This document shows, one piece after another, positions 34,395 to 46,646 of a stretch of DNA of 64,000 nucleotides (position 1 is its first letter; the number at the start of each line of letters is the position of its first letter). The DNA is from Neurospora crassa OR74A. Taxonomy: Eukaryota; Ascomycota; Sordariomycetes; Sordariales; Sordariaceae. Where the stretch lies: the NCBI RefSeq assembly GCF_000182925.2, contig NC_026501.1, positions 2,480,001 through 2,544,000 of the forward strand, written 5' to 3'. The notes beneath the pieces were generated by a model. The model saw only the letters and a program-made list of their open reading frames with translations, made no database searches and was not told the origin of the DNA. Made by a program: the position numbers and the translations under genes.

Positions 34395-36125
34395 TTAGAG
34401 CGTAAAATCCCATTCCTTGAAAGCCGCTCTGAACGCCGCAACATCCTTCGACTCCTCCTCCACCGACTGACCAACATCCTGCCAAATAACCCTGCCTTCC
34501 TCACCGAGCAGCTTCGCCATGACCTTGCGGGGGAACTGAAGGTCAAAGCGAACATTCTCATCAATCTGCAGCAGCAGGGTCTTGGAGATAACCTGGCCGC
34601 CCTCCGCGCCACCCTTTTCCGCGTCGCCCTCCTCCTCTGCCCAGATCCAAACACGGAGATAGTCGCCAGGAACCTCATCGGCCGTCTCAAATTCCTTCGA
34701 AATAAACTTTCCTATATTAGTATCCTTCGCCAAGATCTGAAAACCGGCCTCCACCAACCCCTTGCGAACCATCTCCACAGGCACAGGCATGAATTGCCAG
34801 TGGACATGAATATTCCTCGCGCGGTTGATCTCCCAGGTAACGGCACCGAGCTTTCCCTTGGACTGCTTCGAAACCATGCCCTGCAGCGACTCACGGAAGC
34901 GCGTCATCTCCTTGTAAGTTTTCTTGACATCTTCGCCGCTGTCGGCGAGAGCCGCGACGTTCAAAGAAGGGATGTGCGGAGTGGGCGTAATGATGAGATG
35001 ACCTGGGAAGTCAAGACCCTGCGACTTGAATGTATCAGCGGAAGGTAGGGGCCCCTTGGCAGTTGCAAGATATGCCTCCTCGCCGATGCTGCAGATCATG
35101 TGCGTGGGCAGATTAGGGTTCGACAAGCAAAAGAAACACCTTTCCGGTCCGGGTGGAGGAGAGCGTTCGCGTCGCTGGTGCTTGCGACGCCTGCGGTCGC
35201 CCTCGTGATTTCCGTTTGCGAAGCGCGAAAAGCCGGCTTCGTCAGCTGTACGTTTCTGTGCAGCGGCAGCTGGCTTATAAAAGGGCGTGAGGGTGCTTCC
35301 TACGGGAGGCGACACGACCGTTTCTCTGTTAAGCGTGAAAGCGTACATCGACTTCGCCTTGGCCGTGTTGGCCCATGGAGCGAGTGAAATAAACCGTGTC
35401 ACGTCCAGTCCCTTGTCCTTATCCTCCTCTCCTCTTGATTCGGGAAAAAATGGCTCGCGCTCAAATGCGAAGTTGTCCGGAGACATGGTGAAATGATAGC
35501 GGGGCTTGAGATGGGCACAAAGGTCGGCGATTGCCTGGCTGGAAGAAATGGCATCCGTGGTAAGGTTCTGCTCTCGTGCTTTCGCGCTGTTCTTCCATAC
35601 ATCGGATGGCCACACTGTGGTGAGGAGAATGTCGCCATTGTTGGCGCCGCGCAAAGACTTGATGTCACCTTCGGTGTGGAAGGGCAGATACTGTTCCTTG
35701 GACTGACCCGCGACGACGGCAGGATCGAGCAATCCACCCAGAGTAACAATCCGAACACCTTCCGAGGTCTTGGTAACGCTCCGCTTGCCTAGGTAATGAA
35801 GATTTGGTGCGATCTCCTCATCCTTTTCGATGCGCTCAATGACTTGTGCGGGTAGTGGGACTGTCCCGACAGTGAAGTAGGTCGGGCACGGAATCTGAAT
35901 TTCGCCGGCTAGAAGGGCAGTGAGCTGATCATCATCTTGGCCTTCACCAAATAAATTACCCGTGACAATTGCGAAGCTGAAAACATTCTTGGCGTGCAAC
36001 GTCGATAGTTTGCTGAACGCAGACTGGAGCTGACCGTTGATGCTACCGAAAACGAAGCTGATTCGGTCAGTATGGGTGATGTTGTTAAAGTGCAATTGGC
36101 TTCGTACTGACATTTTAGCGGCCAT
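34395..36125 (-). CDS. CwfJ/CWF19-like protein (Drn1 type), intron-lariat debranching cofactor
   Basis: Single-exon frame, 576 aa, first ATG at 36125. The N-terminal third resembles the calcineurin-like/debranching-enzyme-related domain of CWF19L1 (FVFGSINGQLQSAF, FAIVTGNLFGE, LGGLLDP) with degenerate metal-site residues. It is followed by a low-complexity basic linker (DRRRRKHQRRERSPPPGP). The CwfJ C-terminal domain 1 starts at about 335 (ERCFFCLSNPNLPTHMI) and includes the HIT-like GHLIITPTPHIPSL and NIHVHWQFMPV (about 440). CwfJ C-terminal domain 2 follows to the end (WAEEEGD, FPRKVMAKLLG, WDFTL). Yeast Drn1 and S. pombe Cwf19 associate with the spliceosome and with Dbr1. This is the short form without a long coiled N-terminus. 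Confidence 0.92.
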   Translation of the reverse strand: MAAKMSVRSQLHFNNITHTDRISFVFGSINGQLQSAFSKLSTLHAKNVFSFAIVTGNLFGEGQDDDQLTALLAGEIQIPCPTYFTVGTVPLPAQVIERIEKDEEIAPNLHYLGKRSVTKTSEGVRIVTLGGLLDPAVVAGQSKEQYLPFHTEGDIKSLRGANNGDILLTTVWPSDVWKNSAKAREQNLTTDAISSSQAIADLCAHLKPRYHFTMSPDNFAFEREPFFPESRGEEDKDKGLDVTRFISLAPWANTAKAKSMYAFTLNRETVVSPPVGSTLTPFYKPAAAAQKRTADEAGFSRFANGNHEGDRRRRKHQRRERSPPPGPERCFFCLSNPNLPTHMICSIGEEAYLATAKGPLPSADTFKSQGLDFPGHLIITPTPHIPSLNVAALADSGEDVKKTYKEMTRFRESLQGMVSKQSKGKLGAVTWEINRARNIHVHWQFMPVPVEMVRKGLVEAGFQILAKDTNIGKFISKEFETADEVPGDYLRVWIWAEEEGDAEKGGAEGGQVISKTLLLQIDENVRFDLQFPRKVMAKLLGEEGRVIWQDVGQSVEEESKDVAAFRAAFKEWDFTL

Positions 36126-37785
36126 GTTGTAAAGTTGAGGACCGATGATGAGGGAGAGAAAACCACAGATGTGGTGAAAGATGATTTTATATGAAGTGCT
36201 GGTTGGAAGGGACGATGTTCATCTCAAATCGAGAGAGCTAATGAAAATCTTCAAGTTGGATGAAAGGATGAAGAGAAGGCCGGCCGCAGTGTCAAACAGG
36301 AAAAAAAGAAAGTAGAAAAAGGGCGAAAGTGTCGATAGGTACCAGATCAAACTGAGGCGTGTCGACCAATTAAGCTGGGGATGCGGTACGTATTTTGAGG
36401 ATGATGCAAGGTCTAGTTGAACACAGGAACGGCCATTGATGTTTTGCAAGAATGGGAACTCTCTTATCGTGGAGTACTATCTTGGCGCCCCGATAGAACG
36501 ATGTTTTTTGACATCAGACCTCCACGAAGCGCGGATTCGTCCTTCATTCTTCGTAACGCCAGCAAAAAAGCCTAGGATTGCGACATAAGCTAATTCTGGG
36601 ACATCCTCACCTTTTTTTTAGTCCCAAAGTGTTAGGAGTTCATCGGAGCCCGAACCGACAAAGTTCCGCTAGGTAGGTCGGGTACCTCCCCATCCGGCCT
36701 CGGGACAAGTGGGGCCCCACGAGTTGAACAAGTCCGCTCCGCACCGATGAAGATCCACATTGTCGGGTCCGTCCCGCGCTCTGCCCCGTCTCAACTCCAC
36801 CCACCCCGATCTCTGGGAACTATACTTCCATCTCATGTAACTCGTCTCTGATCCTTCAGCATCACACTCATTTTTTCGAAAGATGCGAAATCTATAGCAC
36901 CAGTAAGGAAGTGAAAAATATCTAGCAATGCCAAAGAAGGAAGCTGCGTGTGTTGTCACTTACGTCTTACACAGCGTGTCACACCTTTAGCCCTAATTTA
37001 TTATGACTGCACCGAGAGGCACTGCATACCAGTAGATGCTCCCATTGAACAACCTTCAAGCTCTCACACCCATTCTACTACTCTGACTTACATTATTACC
37101 TCACATCGAAGTATGACCACCCCGCTATACTCTTAGACTCGCCTAGCCTTTGTTCCCATCGATGCGTACATCCCTCCGTAACTTTCCCGTTCACGGCTCC
37201 TTGTTGGGCAAGTCACAATACGCCCTAGTTGTGACATTATATGATTGATTCGACCACCCATGGGTCTTCATCGAGTTTCGAGTCTGGCCAAAGCACTGGT
37301 ACAGTCAACATCAAGGACGGACAATATGTTGTTTTGCTTGATTTGCTTTCGCTGTGGTATTTCCCGTACGGGTTATGATATAGAAGGAATCTTGAACGCT
37401 CAGCGTGAGATACTACTCTAACCGATGCAGAGCAGGGGAGTATCGATGATCACCATCGAGCGACAGGTCTAGCTCTATACGTTGCCACAGAGGCTGCGGT
37501 GCTGAAAGTCTTGGGGTATAGGAAGAAAGTATAAAGAAGAAACTCCCAAGAGAAACATAACAGCCGAAAGCAGATATTTTCGTAGGGGTATGTCGTTAGT
37601 GGGCAACTTTGTTGGCCATATGTTCAAGTACACCATTTGTACATCTTGATCGCAACAGCCCACGATCAAGTATTATCCAGGCCCCAGGGTCCCGAGCGCG
37701 AGGTCAGACGCTCTCCATTGTGGCAAATCACAGCCGATATCAACGGTGGTGCTCTGTTCATGCCTGGACATGCCATTTCTCGGCT
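36126..37785. other. Intergenic region
   Basis: About 1.66 kb. Promoter of the CWF19-like gene and 3' flank of cdc25. No supported coding or RNA gene. Confidence 0.4.
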
Positions 37786-39691
37786 TCAGAAAGTAGCCAT
37801 GCGCCTAGAATGGCTTCGGTCATTGCCGAGAATGGGCGATGCTCCTATCATGTCCTCCTCATCATCCCGAGAAACCTTGCGGCCCGGCGCGGTTGGCGAA
37901 ACAGCCTCGAATTTGTCGGACTTGCGTTCACGCTGCCCGAATGCGTAGGTCTGGGCCCTACTAAAGCCCTTACGGGTCTGGCGTAGACGGCCCATTTCTC
38001 GCTCGCACGTGTTGACATGTTCGGCGTCATTCATCTCGATATACGCTTGAGGGCAGCAACGTTCCCGGTGATTCTGGAAGAATCCGCTATAGCCTCCGTC
38101 CAAGATGTAAACATCGGGGTACGTGAGTTTAGGATAAAATTCGGCGTTGATAGTGCGGTCTTCGGATCGTATGTGGCGGGCCATGATGGGCGCGCGATGG
38201 GCTGAATATTCGCAATGAAAAATCAAGAGCGTGCGCCCTTCCATAGGGGTCTCGAACAGATGTCTCGCCAAAAGCTCCTTGTCATTGTAATTGATGGCCC
38301 CGTCAATGTGGCCACCTTCATACTCGTACTCGAAGCGGCAGTCAATAATCATCCTGTGCGAGTACTGACTACCATACTTGCCGTCAAGCACTTCGAGCAA
38401 TGTGTCTCGGCTGATGCGTGGGATAGAATCGTTCTCGCCTGAAGGGAAAAAATGTGGCAATAAAGGCTCCTGAGGTTCGTTGACATCCACGACAGACTTG
38501 AGACTAGATGGAAGAGATGTGCGCTCCTTAGGCTTGACAATGTCGCCCGGACTCTCAAACATGGACAGCGAGCGGCGGAATGTTTTCCTTTGCCGGGCAA
38601 AGGGGTTCGAAGGTGTGCGGGCATTGTTGGTGGGAGAACGTTTGCGAACGCTGTTAATGCTGCTGCCGCTGCCAAAATGAGTCTTGCAGCGCGCTGCCGC
38701 TGCATTAGAGCATGGACTACCCGGCAAGACAGGTGTCCGGCGCTCCTGCGGGGGTGATTCCTCGAAACATTCGCTCAATGACAACGACACCGAAGGGGAG
38801 ATGGGTACCTTGAGGTTCCGGGCACCGAAGCGGAAGGGCGGCAGCCCCGACCCCGAACCGTTGGAGCGCCCGGGTATACTACTCGTGCTATAACCTTTGG
38901 CCCGGGCCAGAGGTGGACGAGACAAGCCAAGTCTCCTTCGCCTGGCAAAGAGAAGAGGAGATGATTAGCTTCTGCACAGACCAAAGGACGAGGGTAGAGT
39001 TCAGGAAGATTTGCTGATCAAAAGTCAAGCATGAACTTACTCGGCACCGATTCCCTTGGATTCTTGAGACAGCTGCCGCACAGCAGCAGGTGAGTCTGGT
39101 AGTGTGTCTTCATCGCCAGAATCCACTGCAGCCGGAGAAGGACTAGCGGCGAGACGTGACAGGAAAGGTGCCTTGATCGGTACCGGAGACATGTCCAACC
39201 TGTTAACTGCAGGTGACGAAGATGCAGGAGGCGGCGGCGTGGTTGCATACCCTACAGATCTGTCAGCGTCCGAGCTTTAAATAAGCTATGTAGCAGATTG
39301 CTCGCTCCATTGATTACTCACCACGACCTTCAACCGCGTTTTCAATACCTGTTGAGGTGAACAGCGCACGCCGTGGTGTCGGAGGTAACGGGCTACTGCA
39401 AAGTTCCATTTGGTCAACACTGTCGACAATGCTATCCGTTGTTCGACTTCTAAGTGAAAAGGCTAACCCTGCTTCATTGAGCTTGAAGTTTTCTGACGAC
39501 CCGGCGACCAGCGAACCCTTAGGCGAAGACCTTCCTGCATGTTTGGTGTTGAACAAGTCCGCATTGGATCGCTTGAAGTTGAAGAGACCTGTTGGTGGCG
39601 CCAAGTTGCCATTGCGCGGTCCAAGCACTTCTGGCTGGCTGAAGGACGGCGGAGCAGGCCGAATCGCGGCCAGGGGCGATGAAGCCTCCAT
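37786..39691 (-). CDS. cdc25: Cdc25 M-phase inducer phosphatase
   Basis: Three exons on the minus strand: 39691-39322, 39251-39041 and 38941-37786; 578 aa. Introns are 70 nt (GTGAGT...GTAG) and 99 nt (GTAAGT, GCTAATC, CCAG), both keeping frame. The N-terminal ~300 residues are Ser/Pro-rich with many SP/TP sites, typical of the regulatory region. The rhodanese-like catalytic domain starts near 350 (ISRDTLLEVLDGKYG) with the Cdc25 signatures IIDCRFEYEYEGGHIDGAIN and HCEYSAHRAP; the catalytic Cys is about 437 and the Arg about 443. YILDGGYSGFF follows. The enzyme dephosphorylates the inhibitory Tyr of Cdk1 to trigger mitosis. The C-terminus after the domain is basic and Ser-rich. Confidence 0.95.
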
Positions 39692-42600
39692 ATTATCGTG
39701 ACAACTCTCCAACCAGTTTCGACTTTCCTACGGATTGGCGTTCGGCATAGATCGGTGTTCCAATTGGTCTGTCGATGGGCCGGGTTCCGTCTGAATACTG
39801 AACAAAAGCCAATTCTTGGAGATACGACTGAAGCTTGCGCAGCACTCGAAAAAGGGTCGCCAATCGATGCTGTGGCTGGCTGATTCGCGTTCGTGGAATC
39901 GTCGTCACTGTCGTCGAGAGCTGCTATTGTCGGGTTCACCGTCGCGATGCTATGGACCTGGACACCGAGAGAAAGGTCCGCTCGAGTTGGCGCGCACGGA
40001 AGACCAAGGGGACTGGACTGGACTTGGGACTTGAAGATTGTCGCCGAGCAAGATGACAGAAAGACCTTAAGCTAACTAGTGGTGTAAACTGGACGCGCCG
40101 ACATCGATGTCGATCAAAGCCTAGTCCATATCCGTCAGCCAACAATGCCTTCCCGAAAGTGCAGGCAGGGAACTCGGACCAGTTTTAGAAGCTCTGTGGT
40201 CGCCGGGATCAAACAATCTCCGTTTTTCCTTGTTCGAAAACTAAAAGTATGGTCGGTTCCGTCTAGTTGTTCAATGCCACGGGCGGTATGCAGCTGTGCA
40301 AACCTTTGCGCACGGCAGAACTTCTTTTGGCCGCCACCTGAGGTGTTCTTTTAGGTAGACAGTGGGTTCCGTTGTATTGTGGGTAGACGGGCAGTGATGG
40401 CCTGCGGCCTGGGGGCGGGGTGAACGAGGTTCGGCACAAGCGCTCAGCTGCACACGGACAGCCTGGTGGGTGACGGGATGGAGTCTTTTTGAGGACTGCG
40501 AATGGGCGACCGCATAGGGTGAACTGGGCTGGCTATGTTGAAAAGCTAGAATAAAGGTCGAAGAGCAGAACGTGCATTCGTTGTTGTAAGAAGGAGGAGC
40601 ACGTAGGTGTTGTGTGCACGCATGTGTCACGGTCCAATGTTGAGTGAAAGCGAAGAGGGGAGCTGCTGTAAACATCCATCCAGAAGCTGGACGAGAACTC
40701 GCAAGTAAACTTGGACCTCGCTCAAGTGGTTGGTAGGAAGTTGACAAAATCGGATGTCTGCGCTGTTCAGTGAGCTAGCTGCCCCTGTTCAGTGGTCCCC
40801 GAAAATTGGAGGAGCACTCGGCGACGTTCAAGGTCCTGCCTTCAACTGGTTGGCGGAAGGGGCAACGAGGATGGAGGGTTGCAACGGCGTTGCACCTACG
40901 GAAGCCCAACAACGAGAACGACACCAGGCCGAGGCGGTACTGGAGTTGACGCTATCGTGGGTAGGCAGGAGCAATCGGCGCTATCCTCGACATGTTAGAG
41001 GAGAGTTTACAGCATCTTAGCGAAAGGTTTACAACATGTTATTACCCGGTTAGGTTGTTTGTAACCGGTGGTAACTGGACTGGGCTGTTACCCAGCAACC
41101 TAGGAAGTTCTATGTGGGTAGTACCTGGAGCGAGCGCTGCGCTCGGGCGCTTTCGGAGACCCCTGGCATGTGTCACTTTAATTCCCGTCGTACGGTCCCG
41201 TCTGCTGCACATTGCCCAGAGCGGGAGCTTTCCACTTGGCACTAGTGACTTCTGTCTTTCATCTCATCCCTCCTTCTTTGTTTTCGTCAGTATCATTATG
41301 CGGGCTTATTATTGCAGTGCATCATTTCATTCTTTCCGTTTACACGAGTTGCTTCTATTGCGCGGGATCGGGCGTCAACTCCGCGGCACATCCCCGGGCC
41401 TACCCACGCAGTAGAGAGGTACATAAGCGCTCGCTGAAGACTTGCATTCGGTGCGTCTTTGCGCCGAGGTACATGAACTCTGCCTTACCACGCAGTAGTA
41501 CCAAGTATTCACTATCACCTCTCATCTTTGTCTAACCTGTAAAATGTCACAATTCCGCTGACACTTTGACCTGTCCTCATTATTTTTTCTACTTGCATGG
41601 TCCATACTTCTTGATTCACTCAGGGTCATTTACGCACACGGCAGCCCGGGAGGGATGACAGAAGTGTGACCTTTGAAAGGAATAGGCAAGGGATCGGAAC
41701 TCGGAAACAATGTCAAAACTTTTGAACACCAAGAACCTGTTCATCGACTATTTGACGAAGAAGTTCTCGGTCTGCGCCTTCTCCTAGTACCCATCAATGA
41801 TGCCCTGGAACAGCCTGACTGGTTCTACCATGTTGTGATGTTGGAAATCCAGTGGAAACATCGAGCTCGTTACAAGAATTTGAGCCATGGGACATGATTT
41901 CGCAGATAAACCAAAACCAAACTCTACTATTCACAGACTCGGTTCAAGTGATGGAGCCTGTGAATGGCTGTGTCGGAAAGCCATTTTGGTGGTGAACCAC
42001 GGTTGCCTCCCGGCGAGACCCCATAACCGTTCTTGCACTTCGGCATACGATCGCTCCCTTTTGTTTTGTTTATGTTGTTGGCTCCTCAATTGTATCTGAC
42101 GCTTTCCGATCAATGTCTCACCCAGGTTTTCGTTGGCCGTCATTCACTATCTCTTCGTTGTTACAACCTAGCAACGAGCAGCAAGACTGATGTCGCGTTG
42201 TGTGGCGAGCGGATGTAAACAAACATTGCCCCGGCGACGCGCGGGGTAACGCGGTGTCACATGATGACGGTCCACAGTGTATTCAGGTCACTTGAAATAA
42301 ACCATGTTGAGATCGATTGACGCAGTACTTCGCAAATTCTGTAAAACGTTATTAGGAATAAATGGGCCTCCTCATCCAGTCGAATATGCACACGTATTGG
42401 TAGAGTGGATGTGATCATCAAGACAAAGACAAGCAGCCCCAGCAAATTGTTCTTTAGTAGGATGTGGATGGTTTGGCGAACATTGCATGATGCTGTCATC
42501 GTTCTATGCAATTAAGAGAAATAATCATCCCGTCGGTAAAGCGGTAGAGGCAGGCAGAACAGCAGCGGCTCCACTAAAATTTTCCAGGAGACGGCGATAC

Positions 42601-42705
42601 CTCTAATGGCCGGCAGCTGTTCGTACTGGCATCGCATCCACTGACAACCTGAACCCGGGCAGGAAGTTGTCATCGAATTTCAAAACAACACCGACGGCAG
42701 ACAAA
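39692..42705. other. Large divergent intergenic region
   Basis: About 3 kb between the divergent cdc25 and Pol5-like genes. Frames of up to about 160 codons on both strands show no domain. It contains an imperfect hairpin at 41051-41102. Likely promoter and long leaders on both sides. Confidence 0.4.
41051..41102. repeat. Imperfect inverted repeat (hairpin)
   Basis: TAGGTTG (41051-41057) pairs with CAACCTA (41096-41102), and GTAAC (41061-41065) with GTTAC (41087-41091), around a ~21-nt loop. Seen directly; biological role unknown. Confidence 0.6.
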
Positions 42706-45700
42706 ATGGCCAACAAAAGGAAACGCACGCCAAAGGAGGCTGCCAATGACAGTCTCCCTTCTCAGAAAAGATCAAAGAAAGATACGCCAGTGACAAATGG
42801 TTCGACAAAAACTAAGGCATCATCAAAAGTCCAGGACAAGCCGGCGCCCTTCACCGAGCACCCCACCGTTGAGGAGCGCAAGAGAGAGCTTGCACTGTAT
42901 GAGAAGCTCGGCAGCGAAGACCAAAGTGAACGCATTGAGGCTGCCAGTATCATAATTGCTGGTCTTTTGGAAGGCAATGGCGTCGAGGAGCCCGTCCTTT
43001 TCCGCCACCTTGCCGGCCGCCTTTTCCGCGGTCTCGCCAGTGGGAGGAACGCATCCCGTCTGGGCTTCAGTCTGGTTCTGACTGAGATTCTGGGTCAGCT
43101 GTTTGGAGAAAAATACCTTGCTGGGTCCAGGTACACAGGGCTCACATTCGACAAGGTTCTGGGTATTCTGGTTGAGAAAACCGATGCTGGAGGCAGTGGC
43201 AATGGTCAGGAGGAGAGAGATCACTATTTCGGTCAGTTGTTTGGCATTGAATGCTTTGTTCGTGCCGGCATTCTCTTCTCCGATAAGTCGAGGTGGCAGG
43301 CTGTTTTGGACCTGGTCCTCAAACTTTCTCAGAAGAAGTCGTGGCTCAAGTCTCAATGCGGCTGGATTATTGTGCAGGCCATCTCCCAGATGGAGGTCGA
43401 ACTTGCGGAGGAAACGCTGCAGAGACTCGCCGATGAAGGGGTGGCCAAGACGCCTGAAGGTGTTGGTATCTGGATTGCCGCTCTCGATCGCTTCCCAGAC
43501 ATGAAAATGCCCAAACAGCCGTGGCGAAGCCCTCTTGAGGCTGGGTCCCTCACCTCTCTTCCTACTGTCCTGAAGGACAGTGGTAGAGATACGTCCAACG
43601 ATCAAGCGGGAAACAAGAAACAGAAGCAAGGCAACTGGACTGCTCAGTTGCACTTTGTGTGGAATTTGATTCTTGCCCATTTCCTGAAGCTTGGTGAGAA
43701 GGATAAGTTTGATGCCGCTGAGCAGTTCAAGCAGTTTTGGAAGCGGGTCGTTGATGGTATGTATCACTGCCCATCATTGAGTGGATCGTGAGCTAACAAG
43801 TTTCATCAGAGGGATTCTTCTCCAAAACCTCGTCGGACAGCCAAAAATTCTCTGGGTTCATGATCTTCCAGCGGATGCTCGAAGGCGCAGCCAGCCAGAC
43901 CTTCATCGTCGAGTCCGTATTTAGCCAGAACCTCATGACTTGTCTCATGAATCAAGCTGCCAAGGAAGACAGGTATCTTCACCGCGCGGCAATCAAAGCG
44001 CTTAAGGGAATCGAAGCTATCGTTGACCGCGATCCCTCCCTTCTGCCGACAATTCTTCGCCAGCTTCTTAGCCACAATGGCGTGTACAACTTTGATCAAC
44101 GGACTAACACCAAGACCGTCGACAAAATCCTGCAACATACCACCCCCGAAAGCATCAAGAAGGTACTCAAGACTCTGCAGCTCAAGGACTTCTCCAAAAG
44201 CGGTCTTGATGAGACCAAGTACTACCAGTCACTGAGCAGCTACCTTTTCAGACTCTCTAGCGTCCCATCCGACGAGGAGAACACCTCAAGCGTCTCCGTT
44301 CCTGGCTCGGCGATCGAGGTCCTCACGGAATTGGCTTACTCGAACCAGTCAGTCCCAGCAAGCATCAGAGAGGCGCTCCGCACCAAGACCACCTCTGCCT
44401 TCGCCAAGCTCGTGAAGAGGCCCGAAGACTTCGGCCACCTCTGCGGCGCCATCCTCTCCATCAAGGTCGACCTGGACCCCGAGGACGAGATCGGCGGAGC
44501 TGTTCTCGAAGCCTACGAGCGGCTCAAAGACCTGCTCGACCCCGCCAAGGACACCAAGGATACCAAAGCTCCCCGCCAGGCTCTCGCCCTGTTGTATGCC
44601 GTCGCTATCCTGCAATTCTACAATGAAGACCCCGACGTCATGAACCTTCTCGAGGAGCTCGAAGAGTGCTACGACAAGCTTGCCGGCGAGGACATTCAAG
44701 GCGGCGAGGGTATCGCCGAGTTCCTGGTGGAAATCCTTCTCGCCATGGTTGCTCGCCCGTCTTCGCTCATGCGGCAGGTATCGCAGCAGGTTTTCGAGGC
44801 CTTCACAAACCTCATGTCGTCTGAAGCCCTCAAGCTTCTGACTGACCCCCTGACAGCCGAAGAGAGCGCCAAGGGCCAGCAAGCGCTTTTCAGCACCGAA
44901 GACGAGGACATGGCCAACGCCGAAGGCTCGGACGACGAGCTCGACCACGATCACGGAAGCGACGACGACGCGGAAGAACTCGATTCCGATGTGGAAATCG
45001 TCAACCTCGAAGAAGCCGGCTCCGACGACGAACCCAGCGATAACGATTCCGATCCTGACAACGACGACGATATGGACAACGACAACACCTCGGAACCTGA
45101 AAACGAAAACCAAGAAGCCCTCGACGCCTTGGACACCGCCTTAGCCGAAGCTCTCGGCAGCCACCGCCTCGATAAGGACGCCGACGCTGCGGACTCTGGT
45201 GACGAGTCCGACATGTCCGACAGCGAAATGATGGAAGTCGACGCCAAGCTAGCCGAGATCTTCAAGCACCGGGCCAAGGCAGCCAATACCAACAAGAAGA
45301 AGGAGAAGAAGGACGCCAAGGAAACGGTGATCAACTTCAAGCACCGCGTCCTCGACCTGCTTGCCATCTTTGTCAAGAAGGAAGCAGCCATCGCGAACCC
45401 ACTCGCTTTTGAGGTTTTGCTCCCCCTGCTGGAGCTAATTCGCACGACCACCACCAAACCACTCGCCAATAAAGCGTGCGAGATGATCAATCAATTCTCC
45501 AAGGCGCTCAAGAAGGCCAAGAGCAGCTTTGCCACTGAAATTAGCGACGAGCAGGTCGAGGAGCTGGTGGCGAAGTTGCAGGAGGTGCACTCGGAGGCGC
45601 CCAAAGACGGGTCGCACGCGTTTGCCAAGGCGGCGTCAACGGCGAGCTTGGCGATCGCGTCGGTGTTGGTAGCGAGGGAGAAGACGGAAGAGGTGTTTGA

Positions 45701-45833
45701 GCTGTATGCGGATTCGCAGCTGAAGTGGTTCAAGGGCGATGTCAAGATCCAACCGGCCTTCTTCTCGGATTGGCTTAACTGGTGCCAGAGCCATGCTAGT
45801 GCCAGTGCTAATGCTGCGGCGATGCAAGAGTAG
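42706..45833 (+). CDS. pol5: Pol5 / MYBBP1A-like nucleolar protein ("DNA polymerase phi" family)
   Basis: Two exons: 42706-43756 and 43810-45833, with a 53-nt intron (GTATGT, GCTAAC, TCAG); 1,024 aa, as usual for the family. It starts MANKRKRTPKEAAN, a basic nuclear-type N-terminus. The body is helical repeats with family-like segments (RLFRGLASGRNASRLGFS, LTEILGQLFGE, FGQLFGIECFVRAGIL, WNLILAHFLK). From about 710 to 850 there is a long Asp/Glu-rich acidic region (EDEDMANAEGSDDELDHDHG and following), then a basic stretch NKKKEKKDAK and a final helical domain. Despite the polymerase name, yeast Pol5 works in rDNA transcription and 60S/ribosome biogenesis. Divergently arranged to cdc25. Confidence 0.93.
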
Positions 45834-46646
45834 AGCTAAATACCTCTGGGTGGTGTTGAGAGGTTGATAGGTGAAATGATGGGAAGTGATACTATCAGTA
45901 TTTGATGATGGCGCAAAAAGCACCGGCGGTATCATAGAAGTGCCAATAAACCCTTGCTTGCTAGTTCCTACTCTTGATTAATATTTGAACACTCTAAAGG
46001 CAAAGAAAGGAGAGTAGGCACCACATGTGGACTGTTTCTCGTTGTAGATTTCAAACTTTCTATTCATTCCCCCAACTTTTTCCAATTACGGCCCGTGGCG
46101 AAAGACCGATGCGATGGATGACTTTTAAGCCTATATGCAATAACAAAAGACAACTCAACTCAACTCGACTCAACGCAACTCCTGAAGGAATGACAAAGCC
46201 GCTGATGCGCAACTTAGAAAAAATACATGTCCAGCGCCATCGGACCCAGCCCAAAGATGCAATGTCGCGAATATGTGTGTCTCATTTCTGAATATCCCCC
46301 ATCCGATGTTTGTACAGGGAGCTTTCTTCTGATAGGGTTGGGAGACGGATCACCCAAGGACCTTCCAAGAATAGCTCAGCCGTAATGATGTCTGGGCACA
46401 CACACATGTATATATATATTTACAGGATTTTTGCATGGTAGAAAGGGGTAAAGAAGTAGGGCACGTTGCTTACTCGTACGGCCACTAGAGGACTGACGTC
46501 ATCAAGATTCTATTTAAAGCATGGGTTTCGCCGGACCTCCCAATCATGAATTGTTGTATGTATTGTATGTAAACGACTATCCAGTCGGGATAGTGTTATG
46601 GTTAGTGCGACATATACTACCACTATGTGTAATGCGATGCAGTGGA
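45834..46646. other. Convergent 3' region of pol5 and cul-3
   Basis: About 810 nt between tail-to-tail genes. Contains six CAACT-type pentamers at 46151-46180 and a short TA run near 46,410-46,420. Confidence 0.5.
46151..46180. repeat. Pentanucleotide microsatellite (CAACT)6, imperfect
   Basis: Six consecutive 5-mers: CAACT three times, then CGACT, CAACG and CAACT. Confidence 0.85.

Noticed and set aside
42823-43767. Minus-strand frame over the first exon of pol5
   Set aside because: Antisense shadow; the plus strand carries the conserved family and a correct intron.
44349-45113. Val/Phe-rich minus-strand frame over pol5
   Set aside because: Reverse reading of the acidic Asp/Glu tract, which gives Val/Ile/Phe runs.
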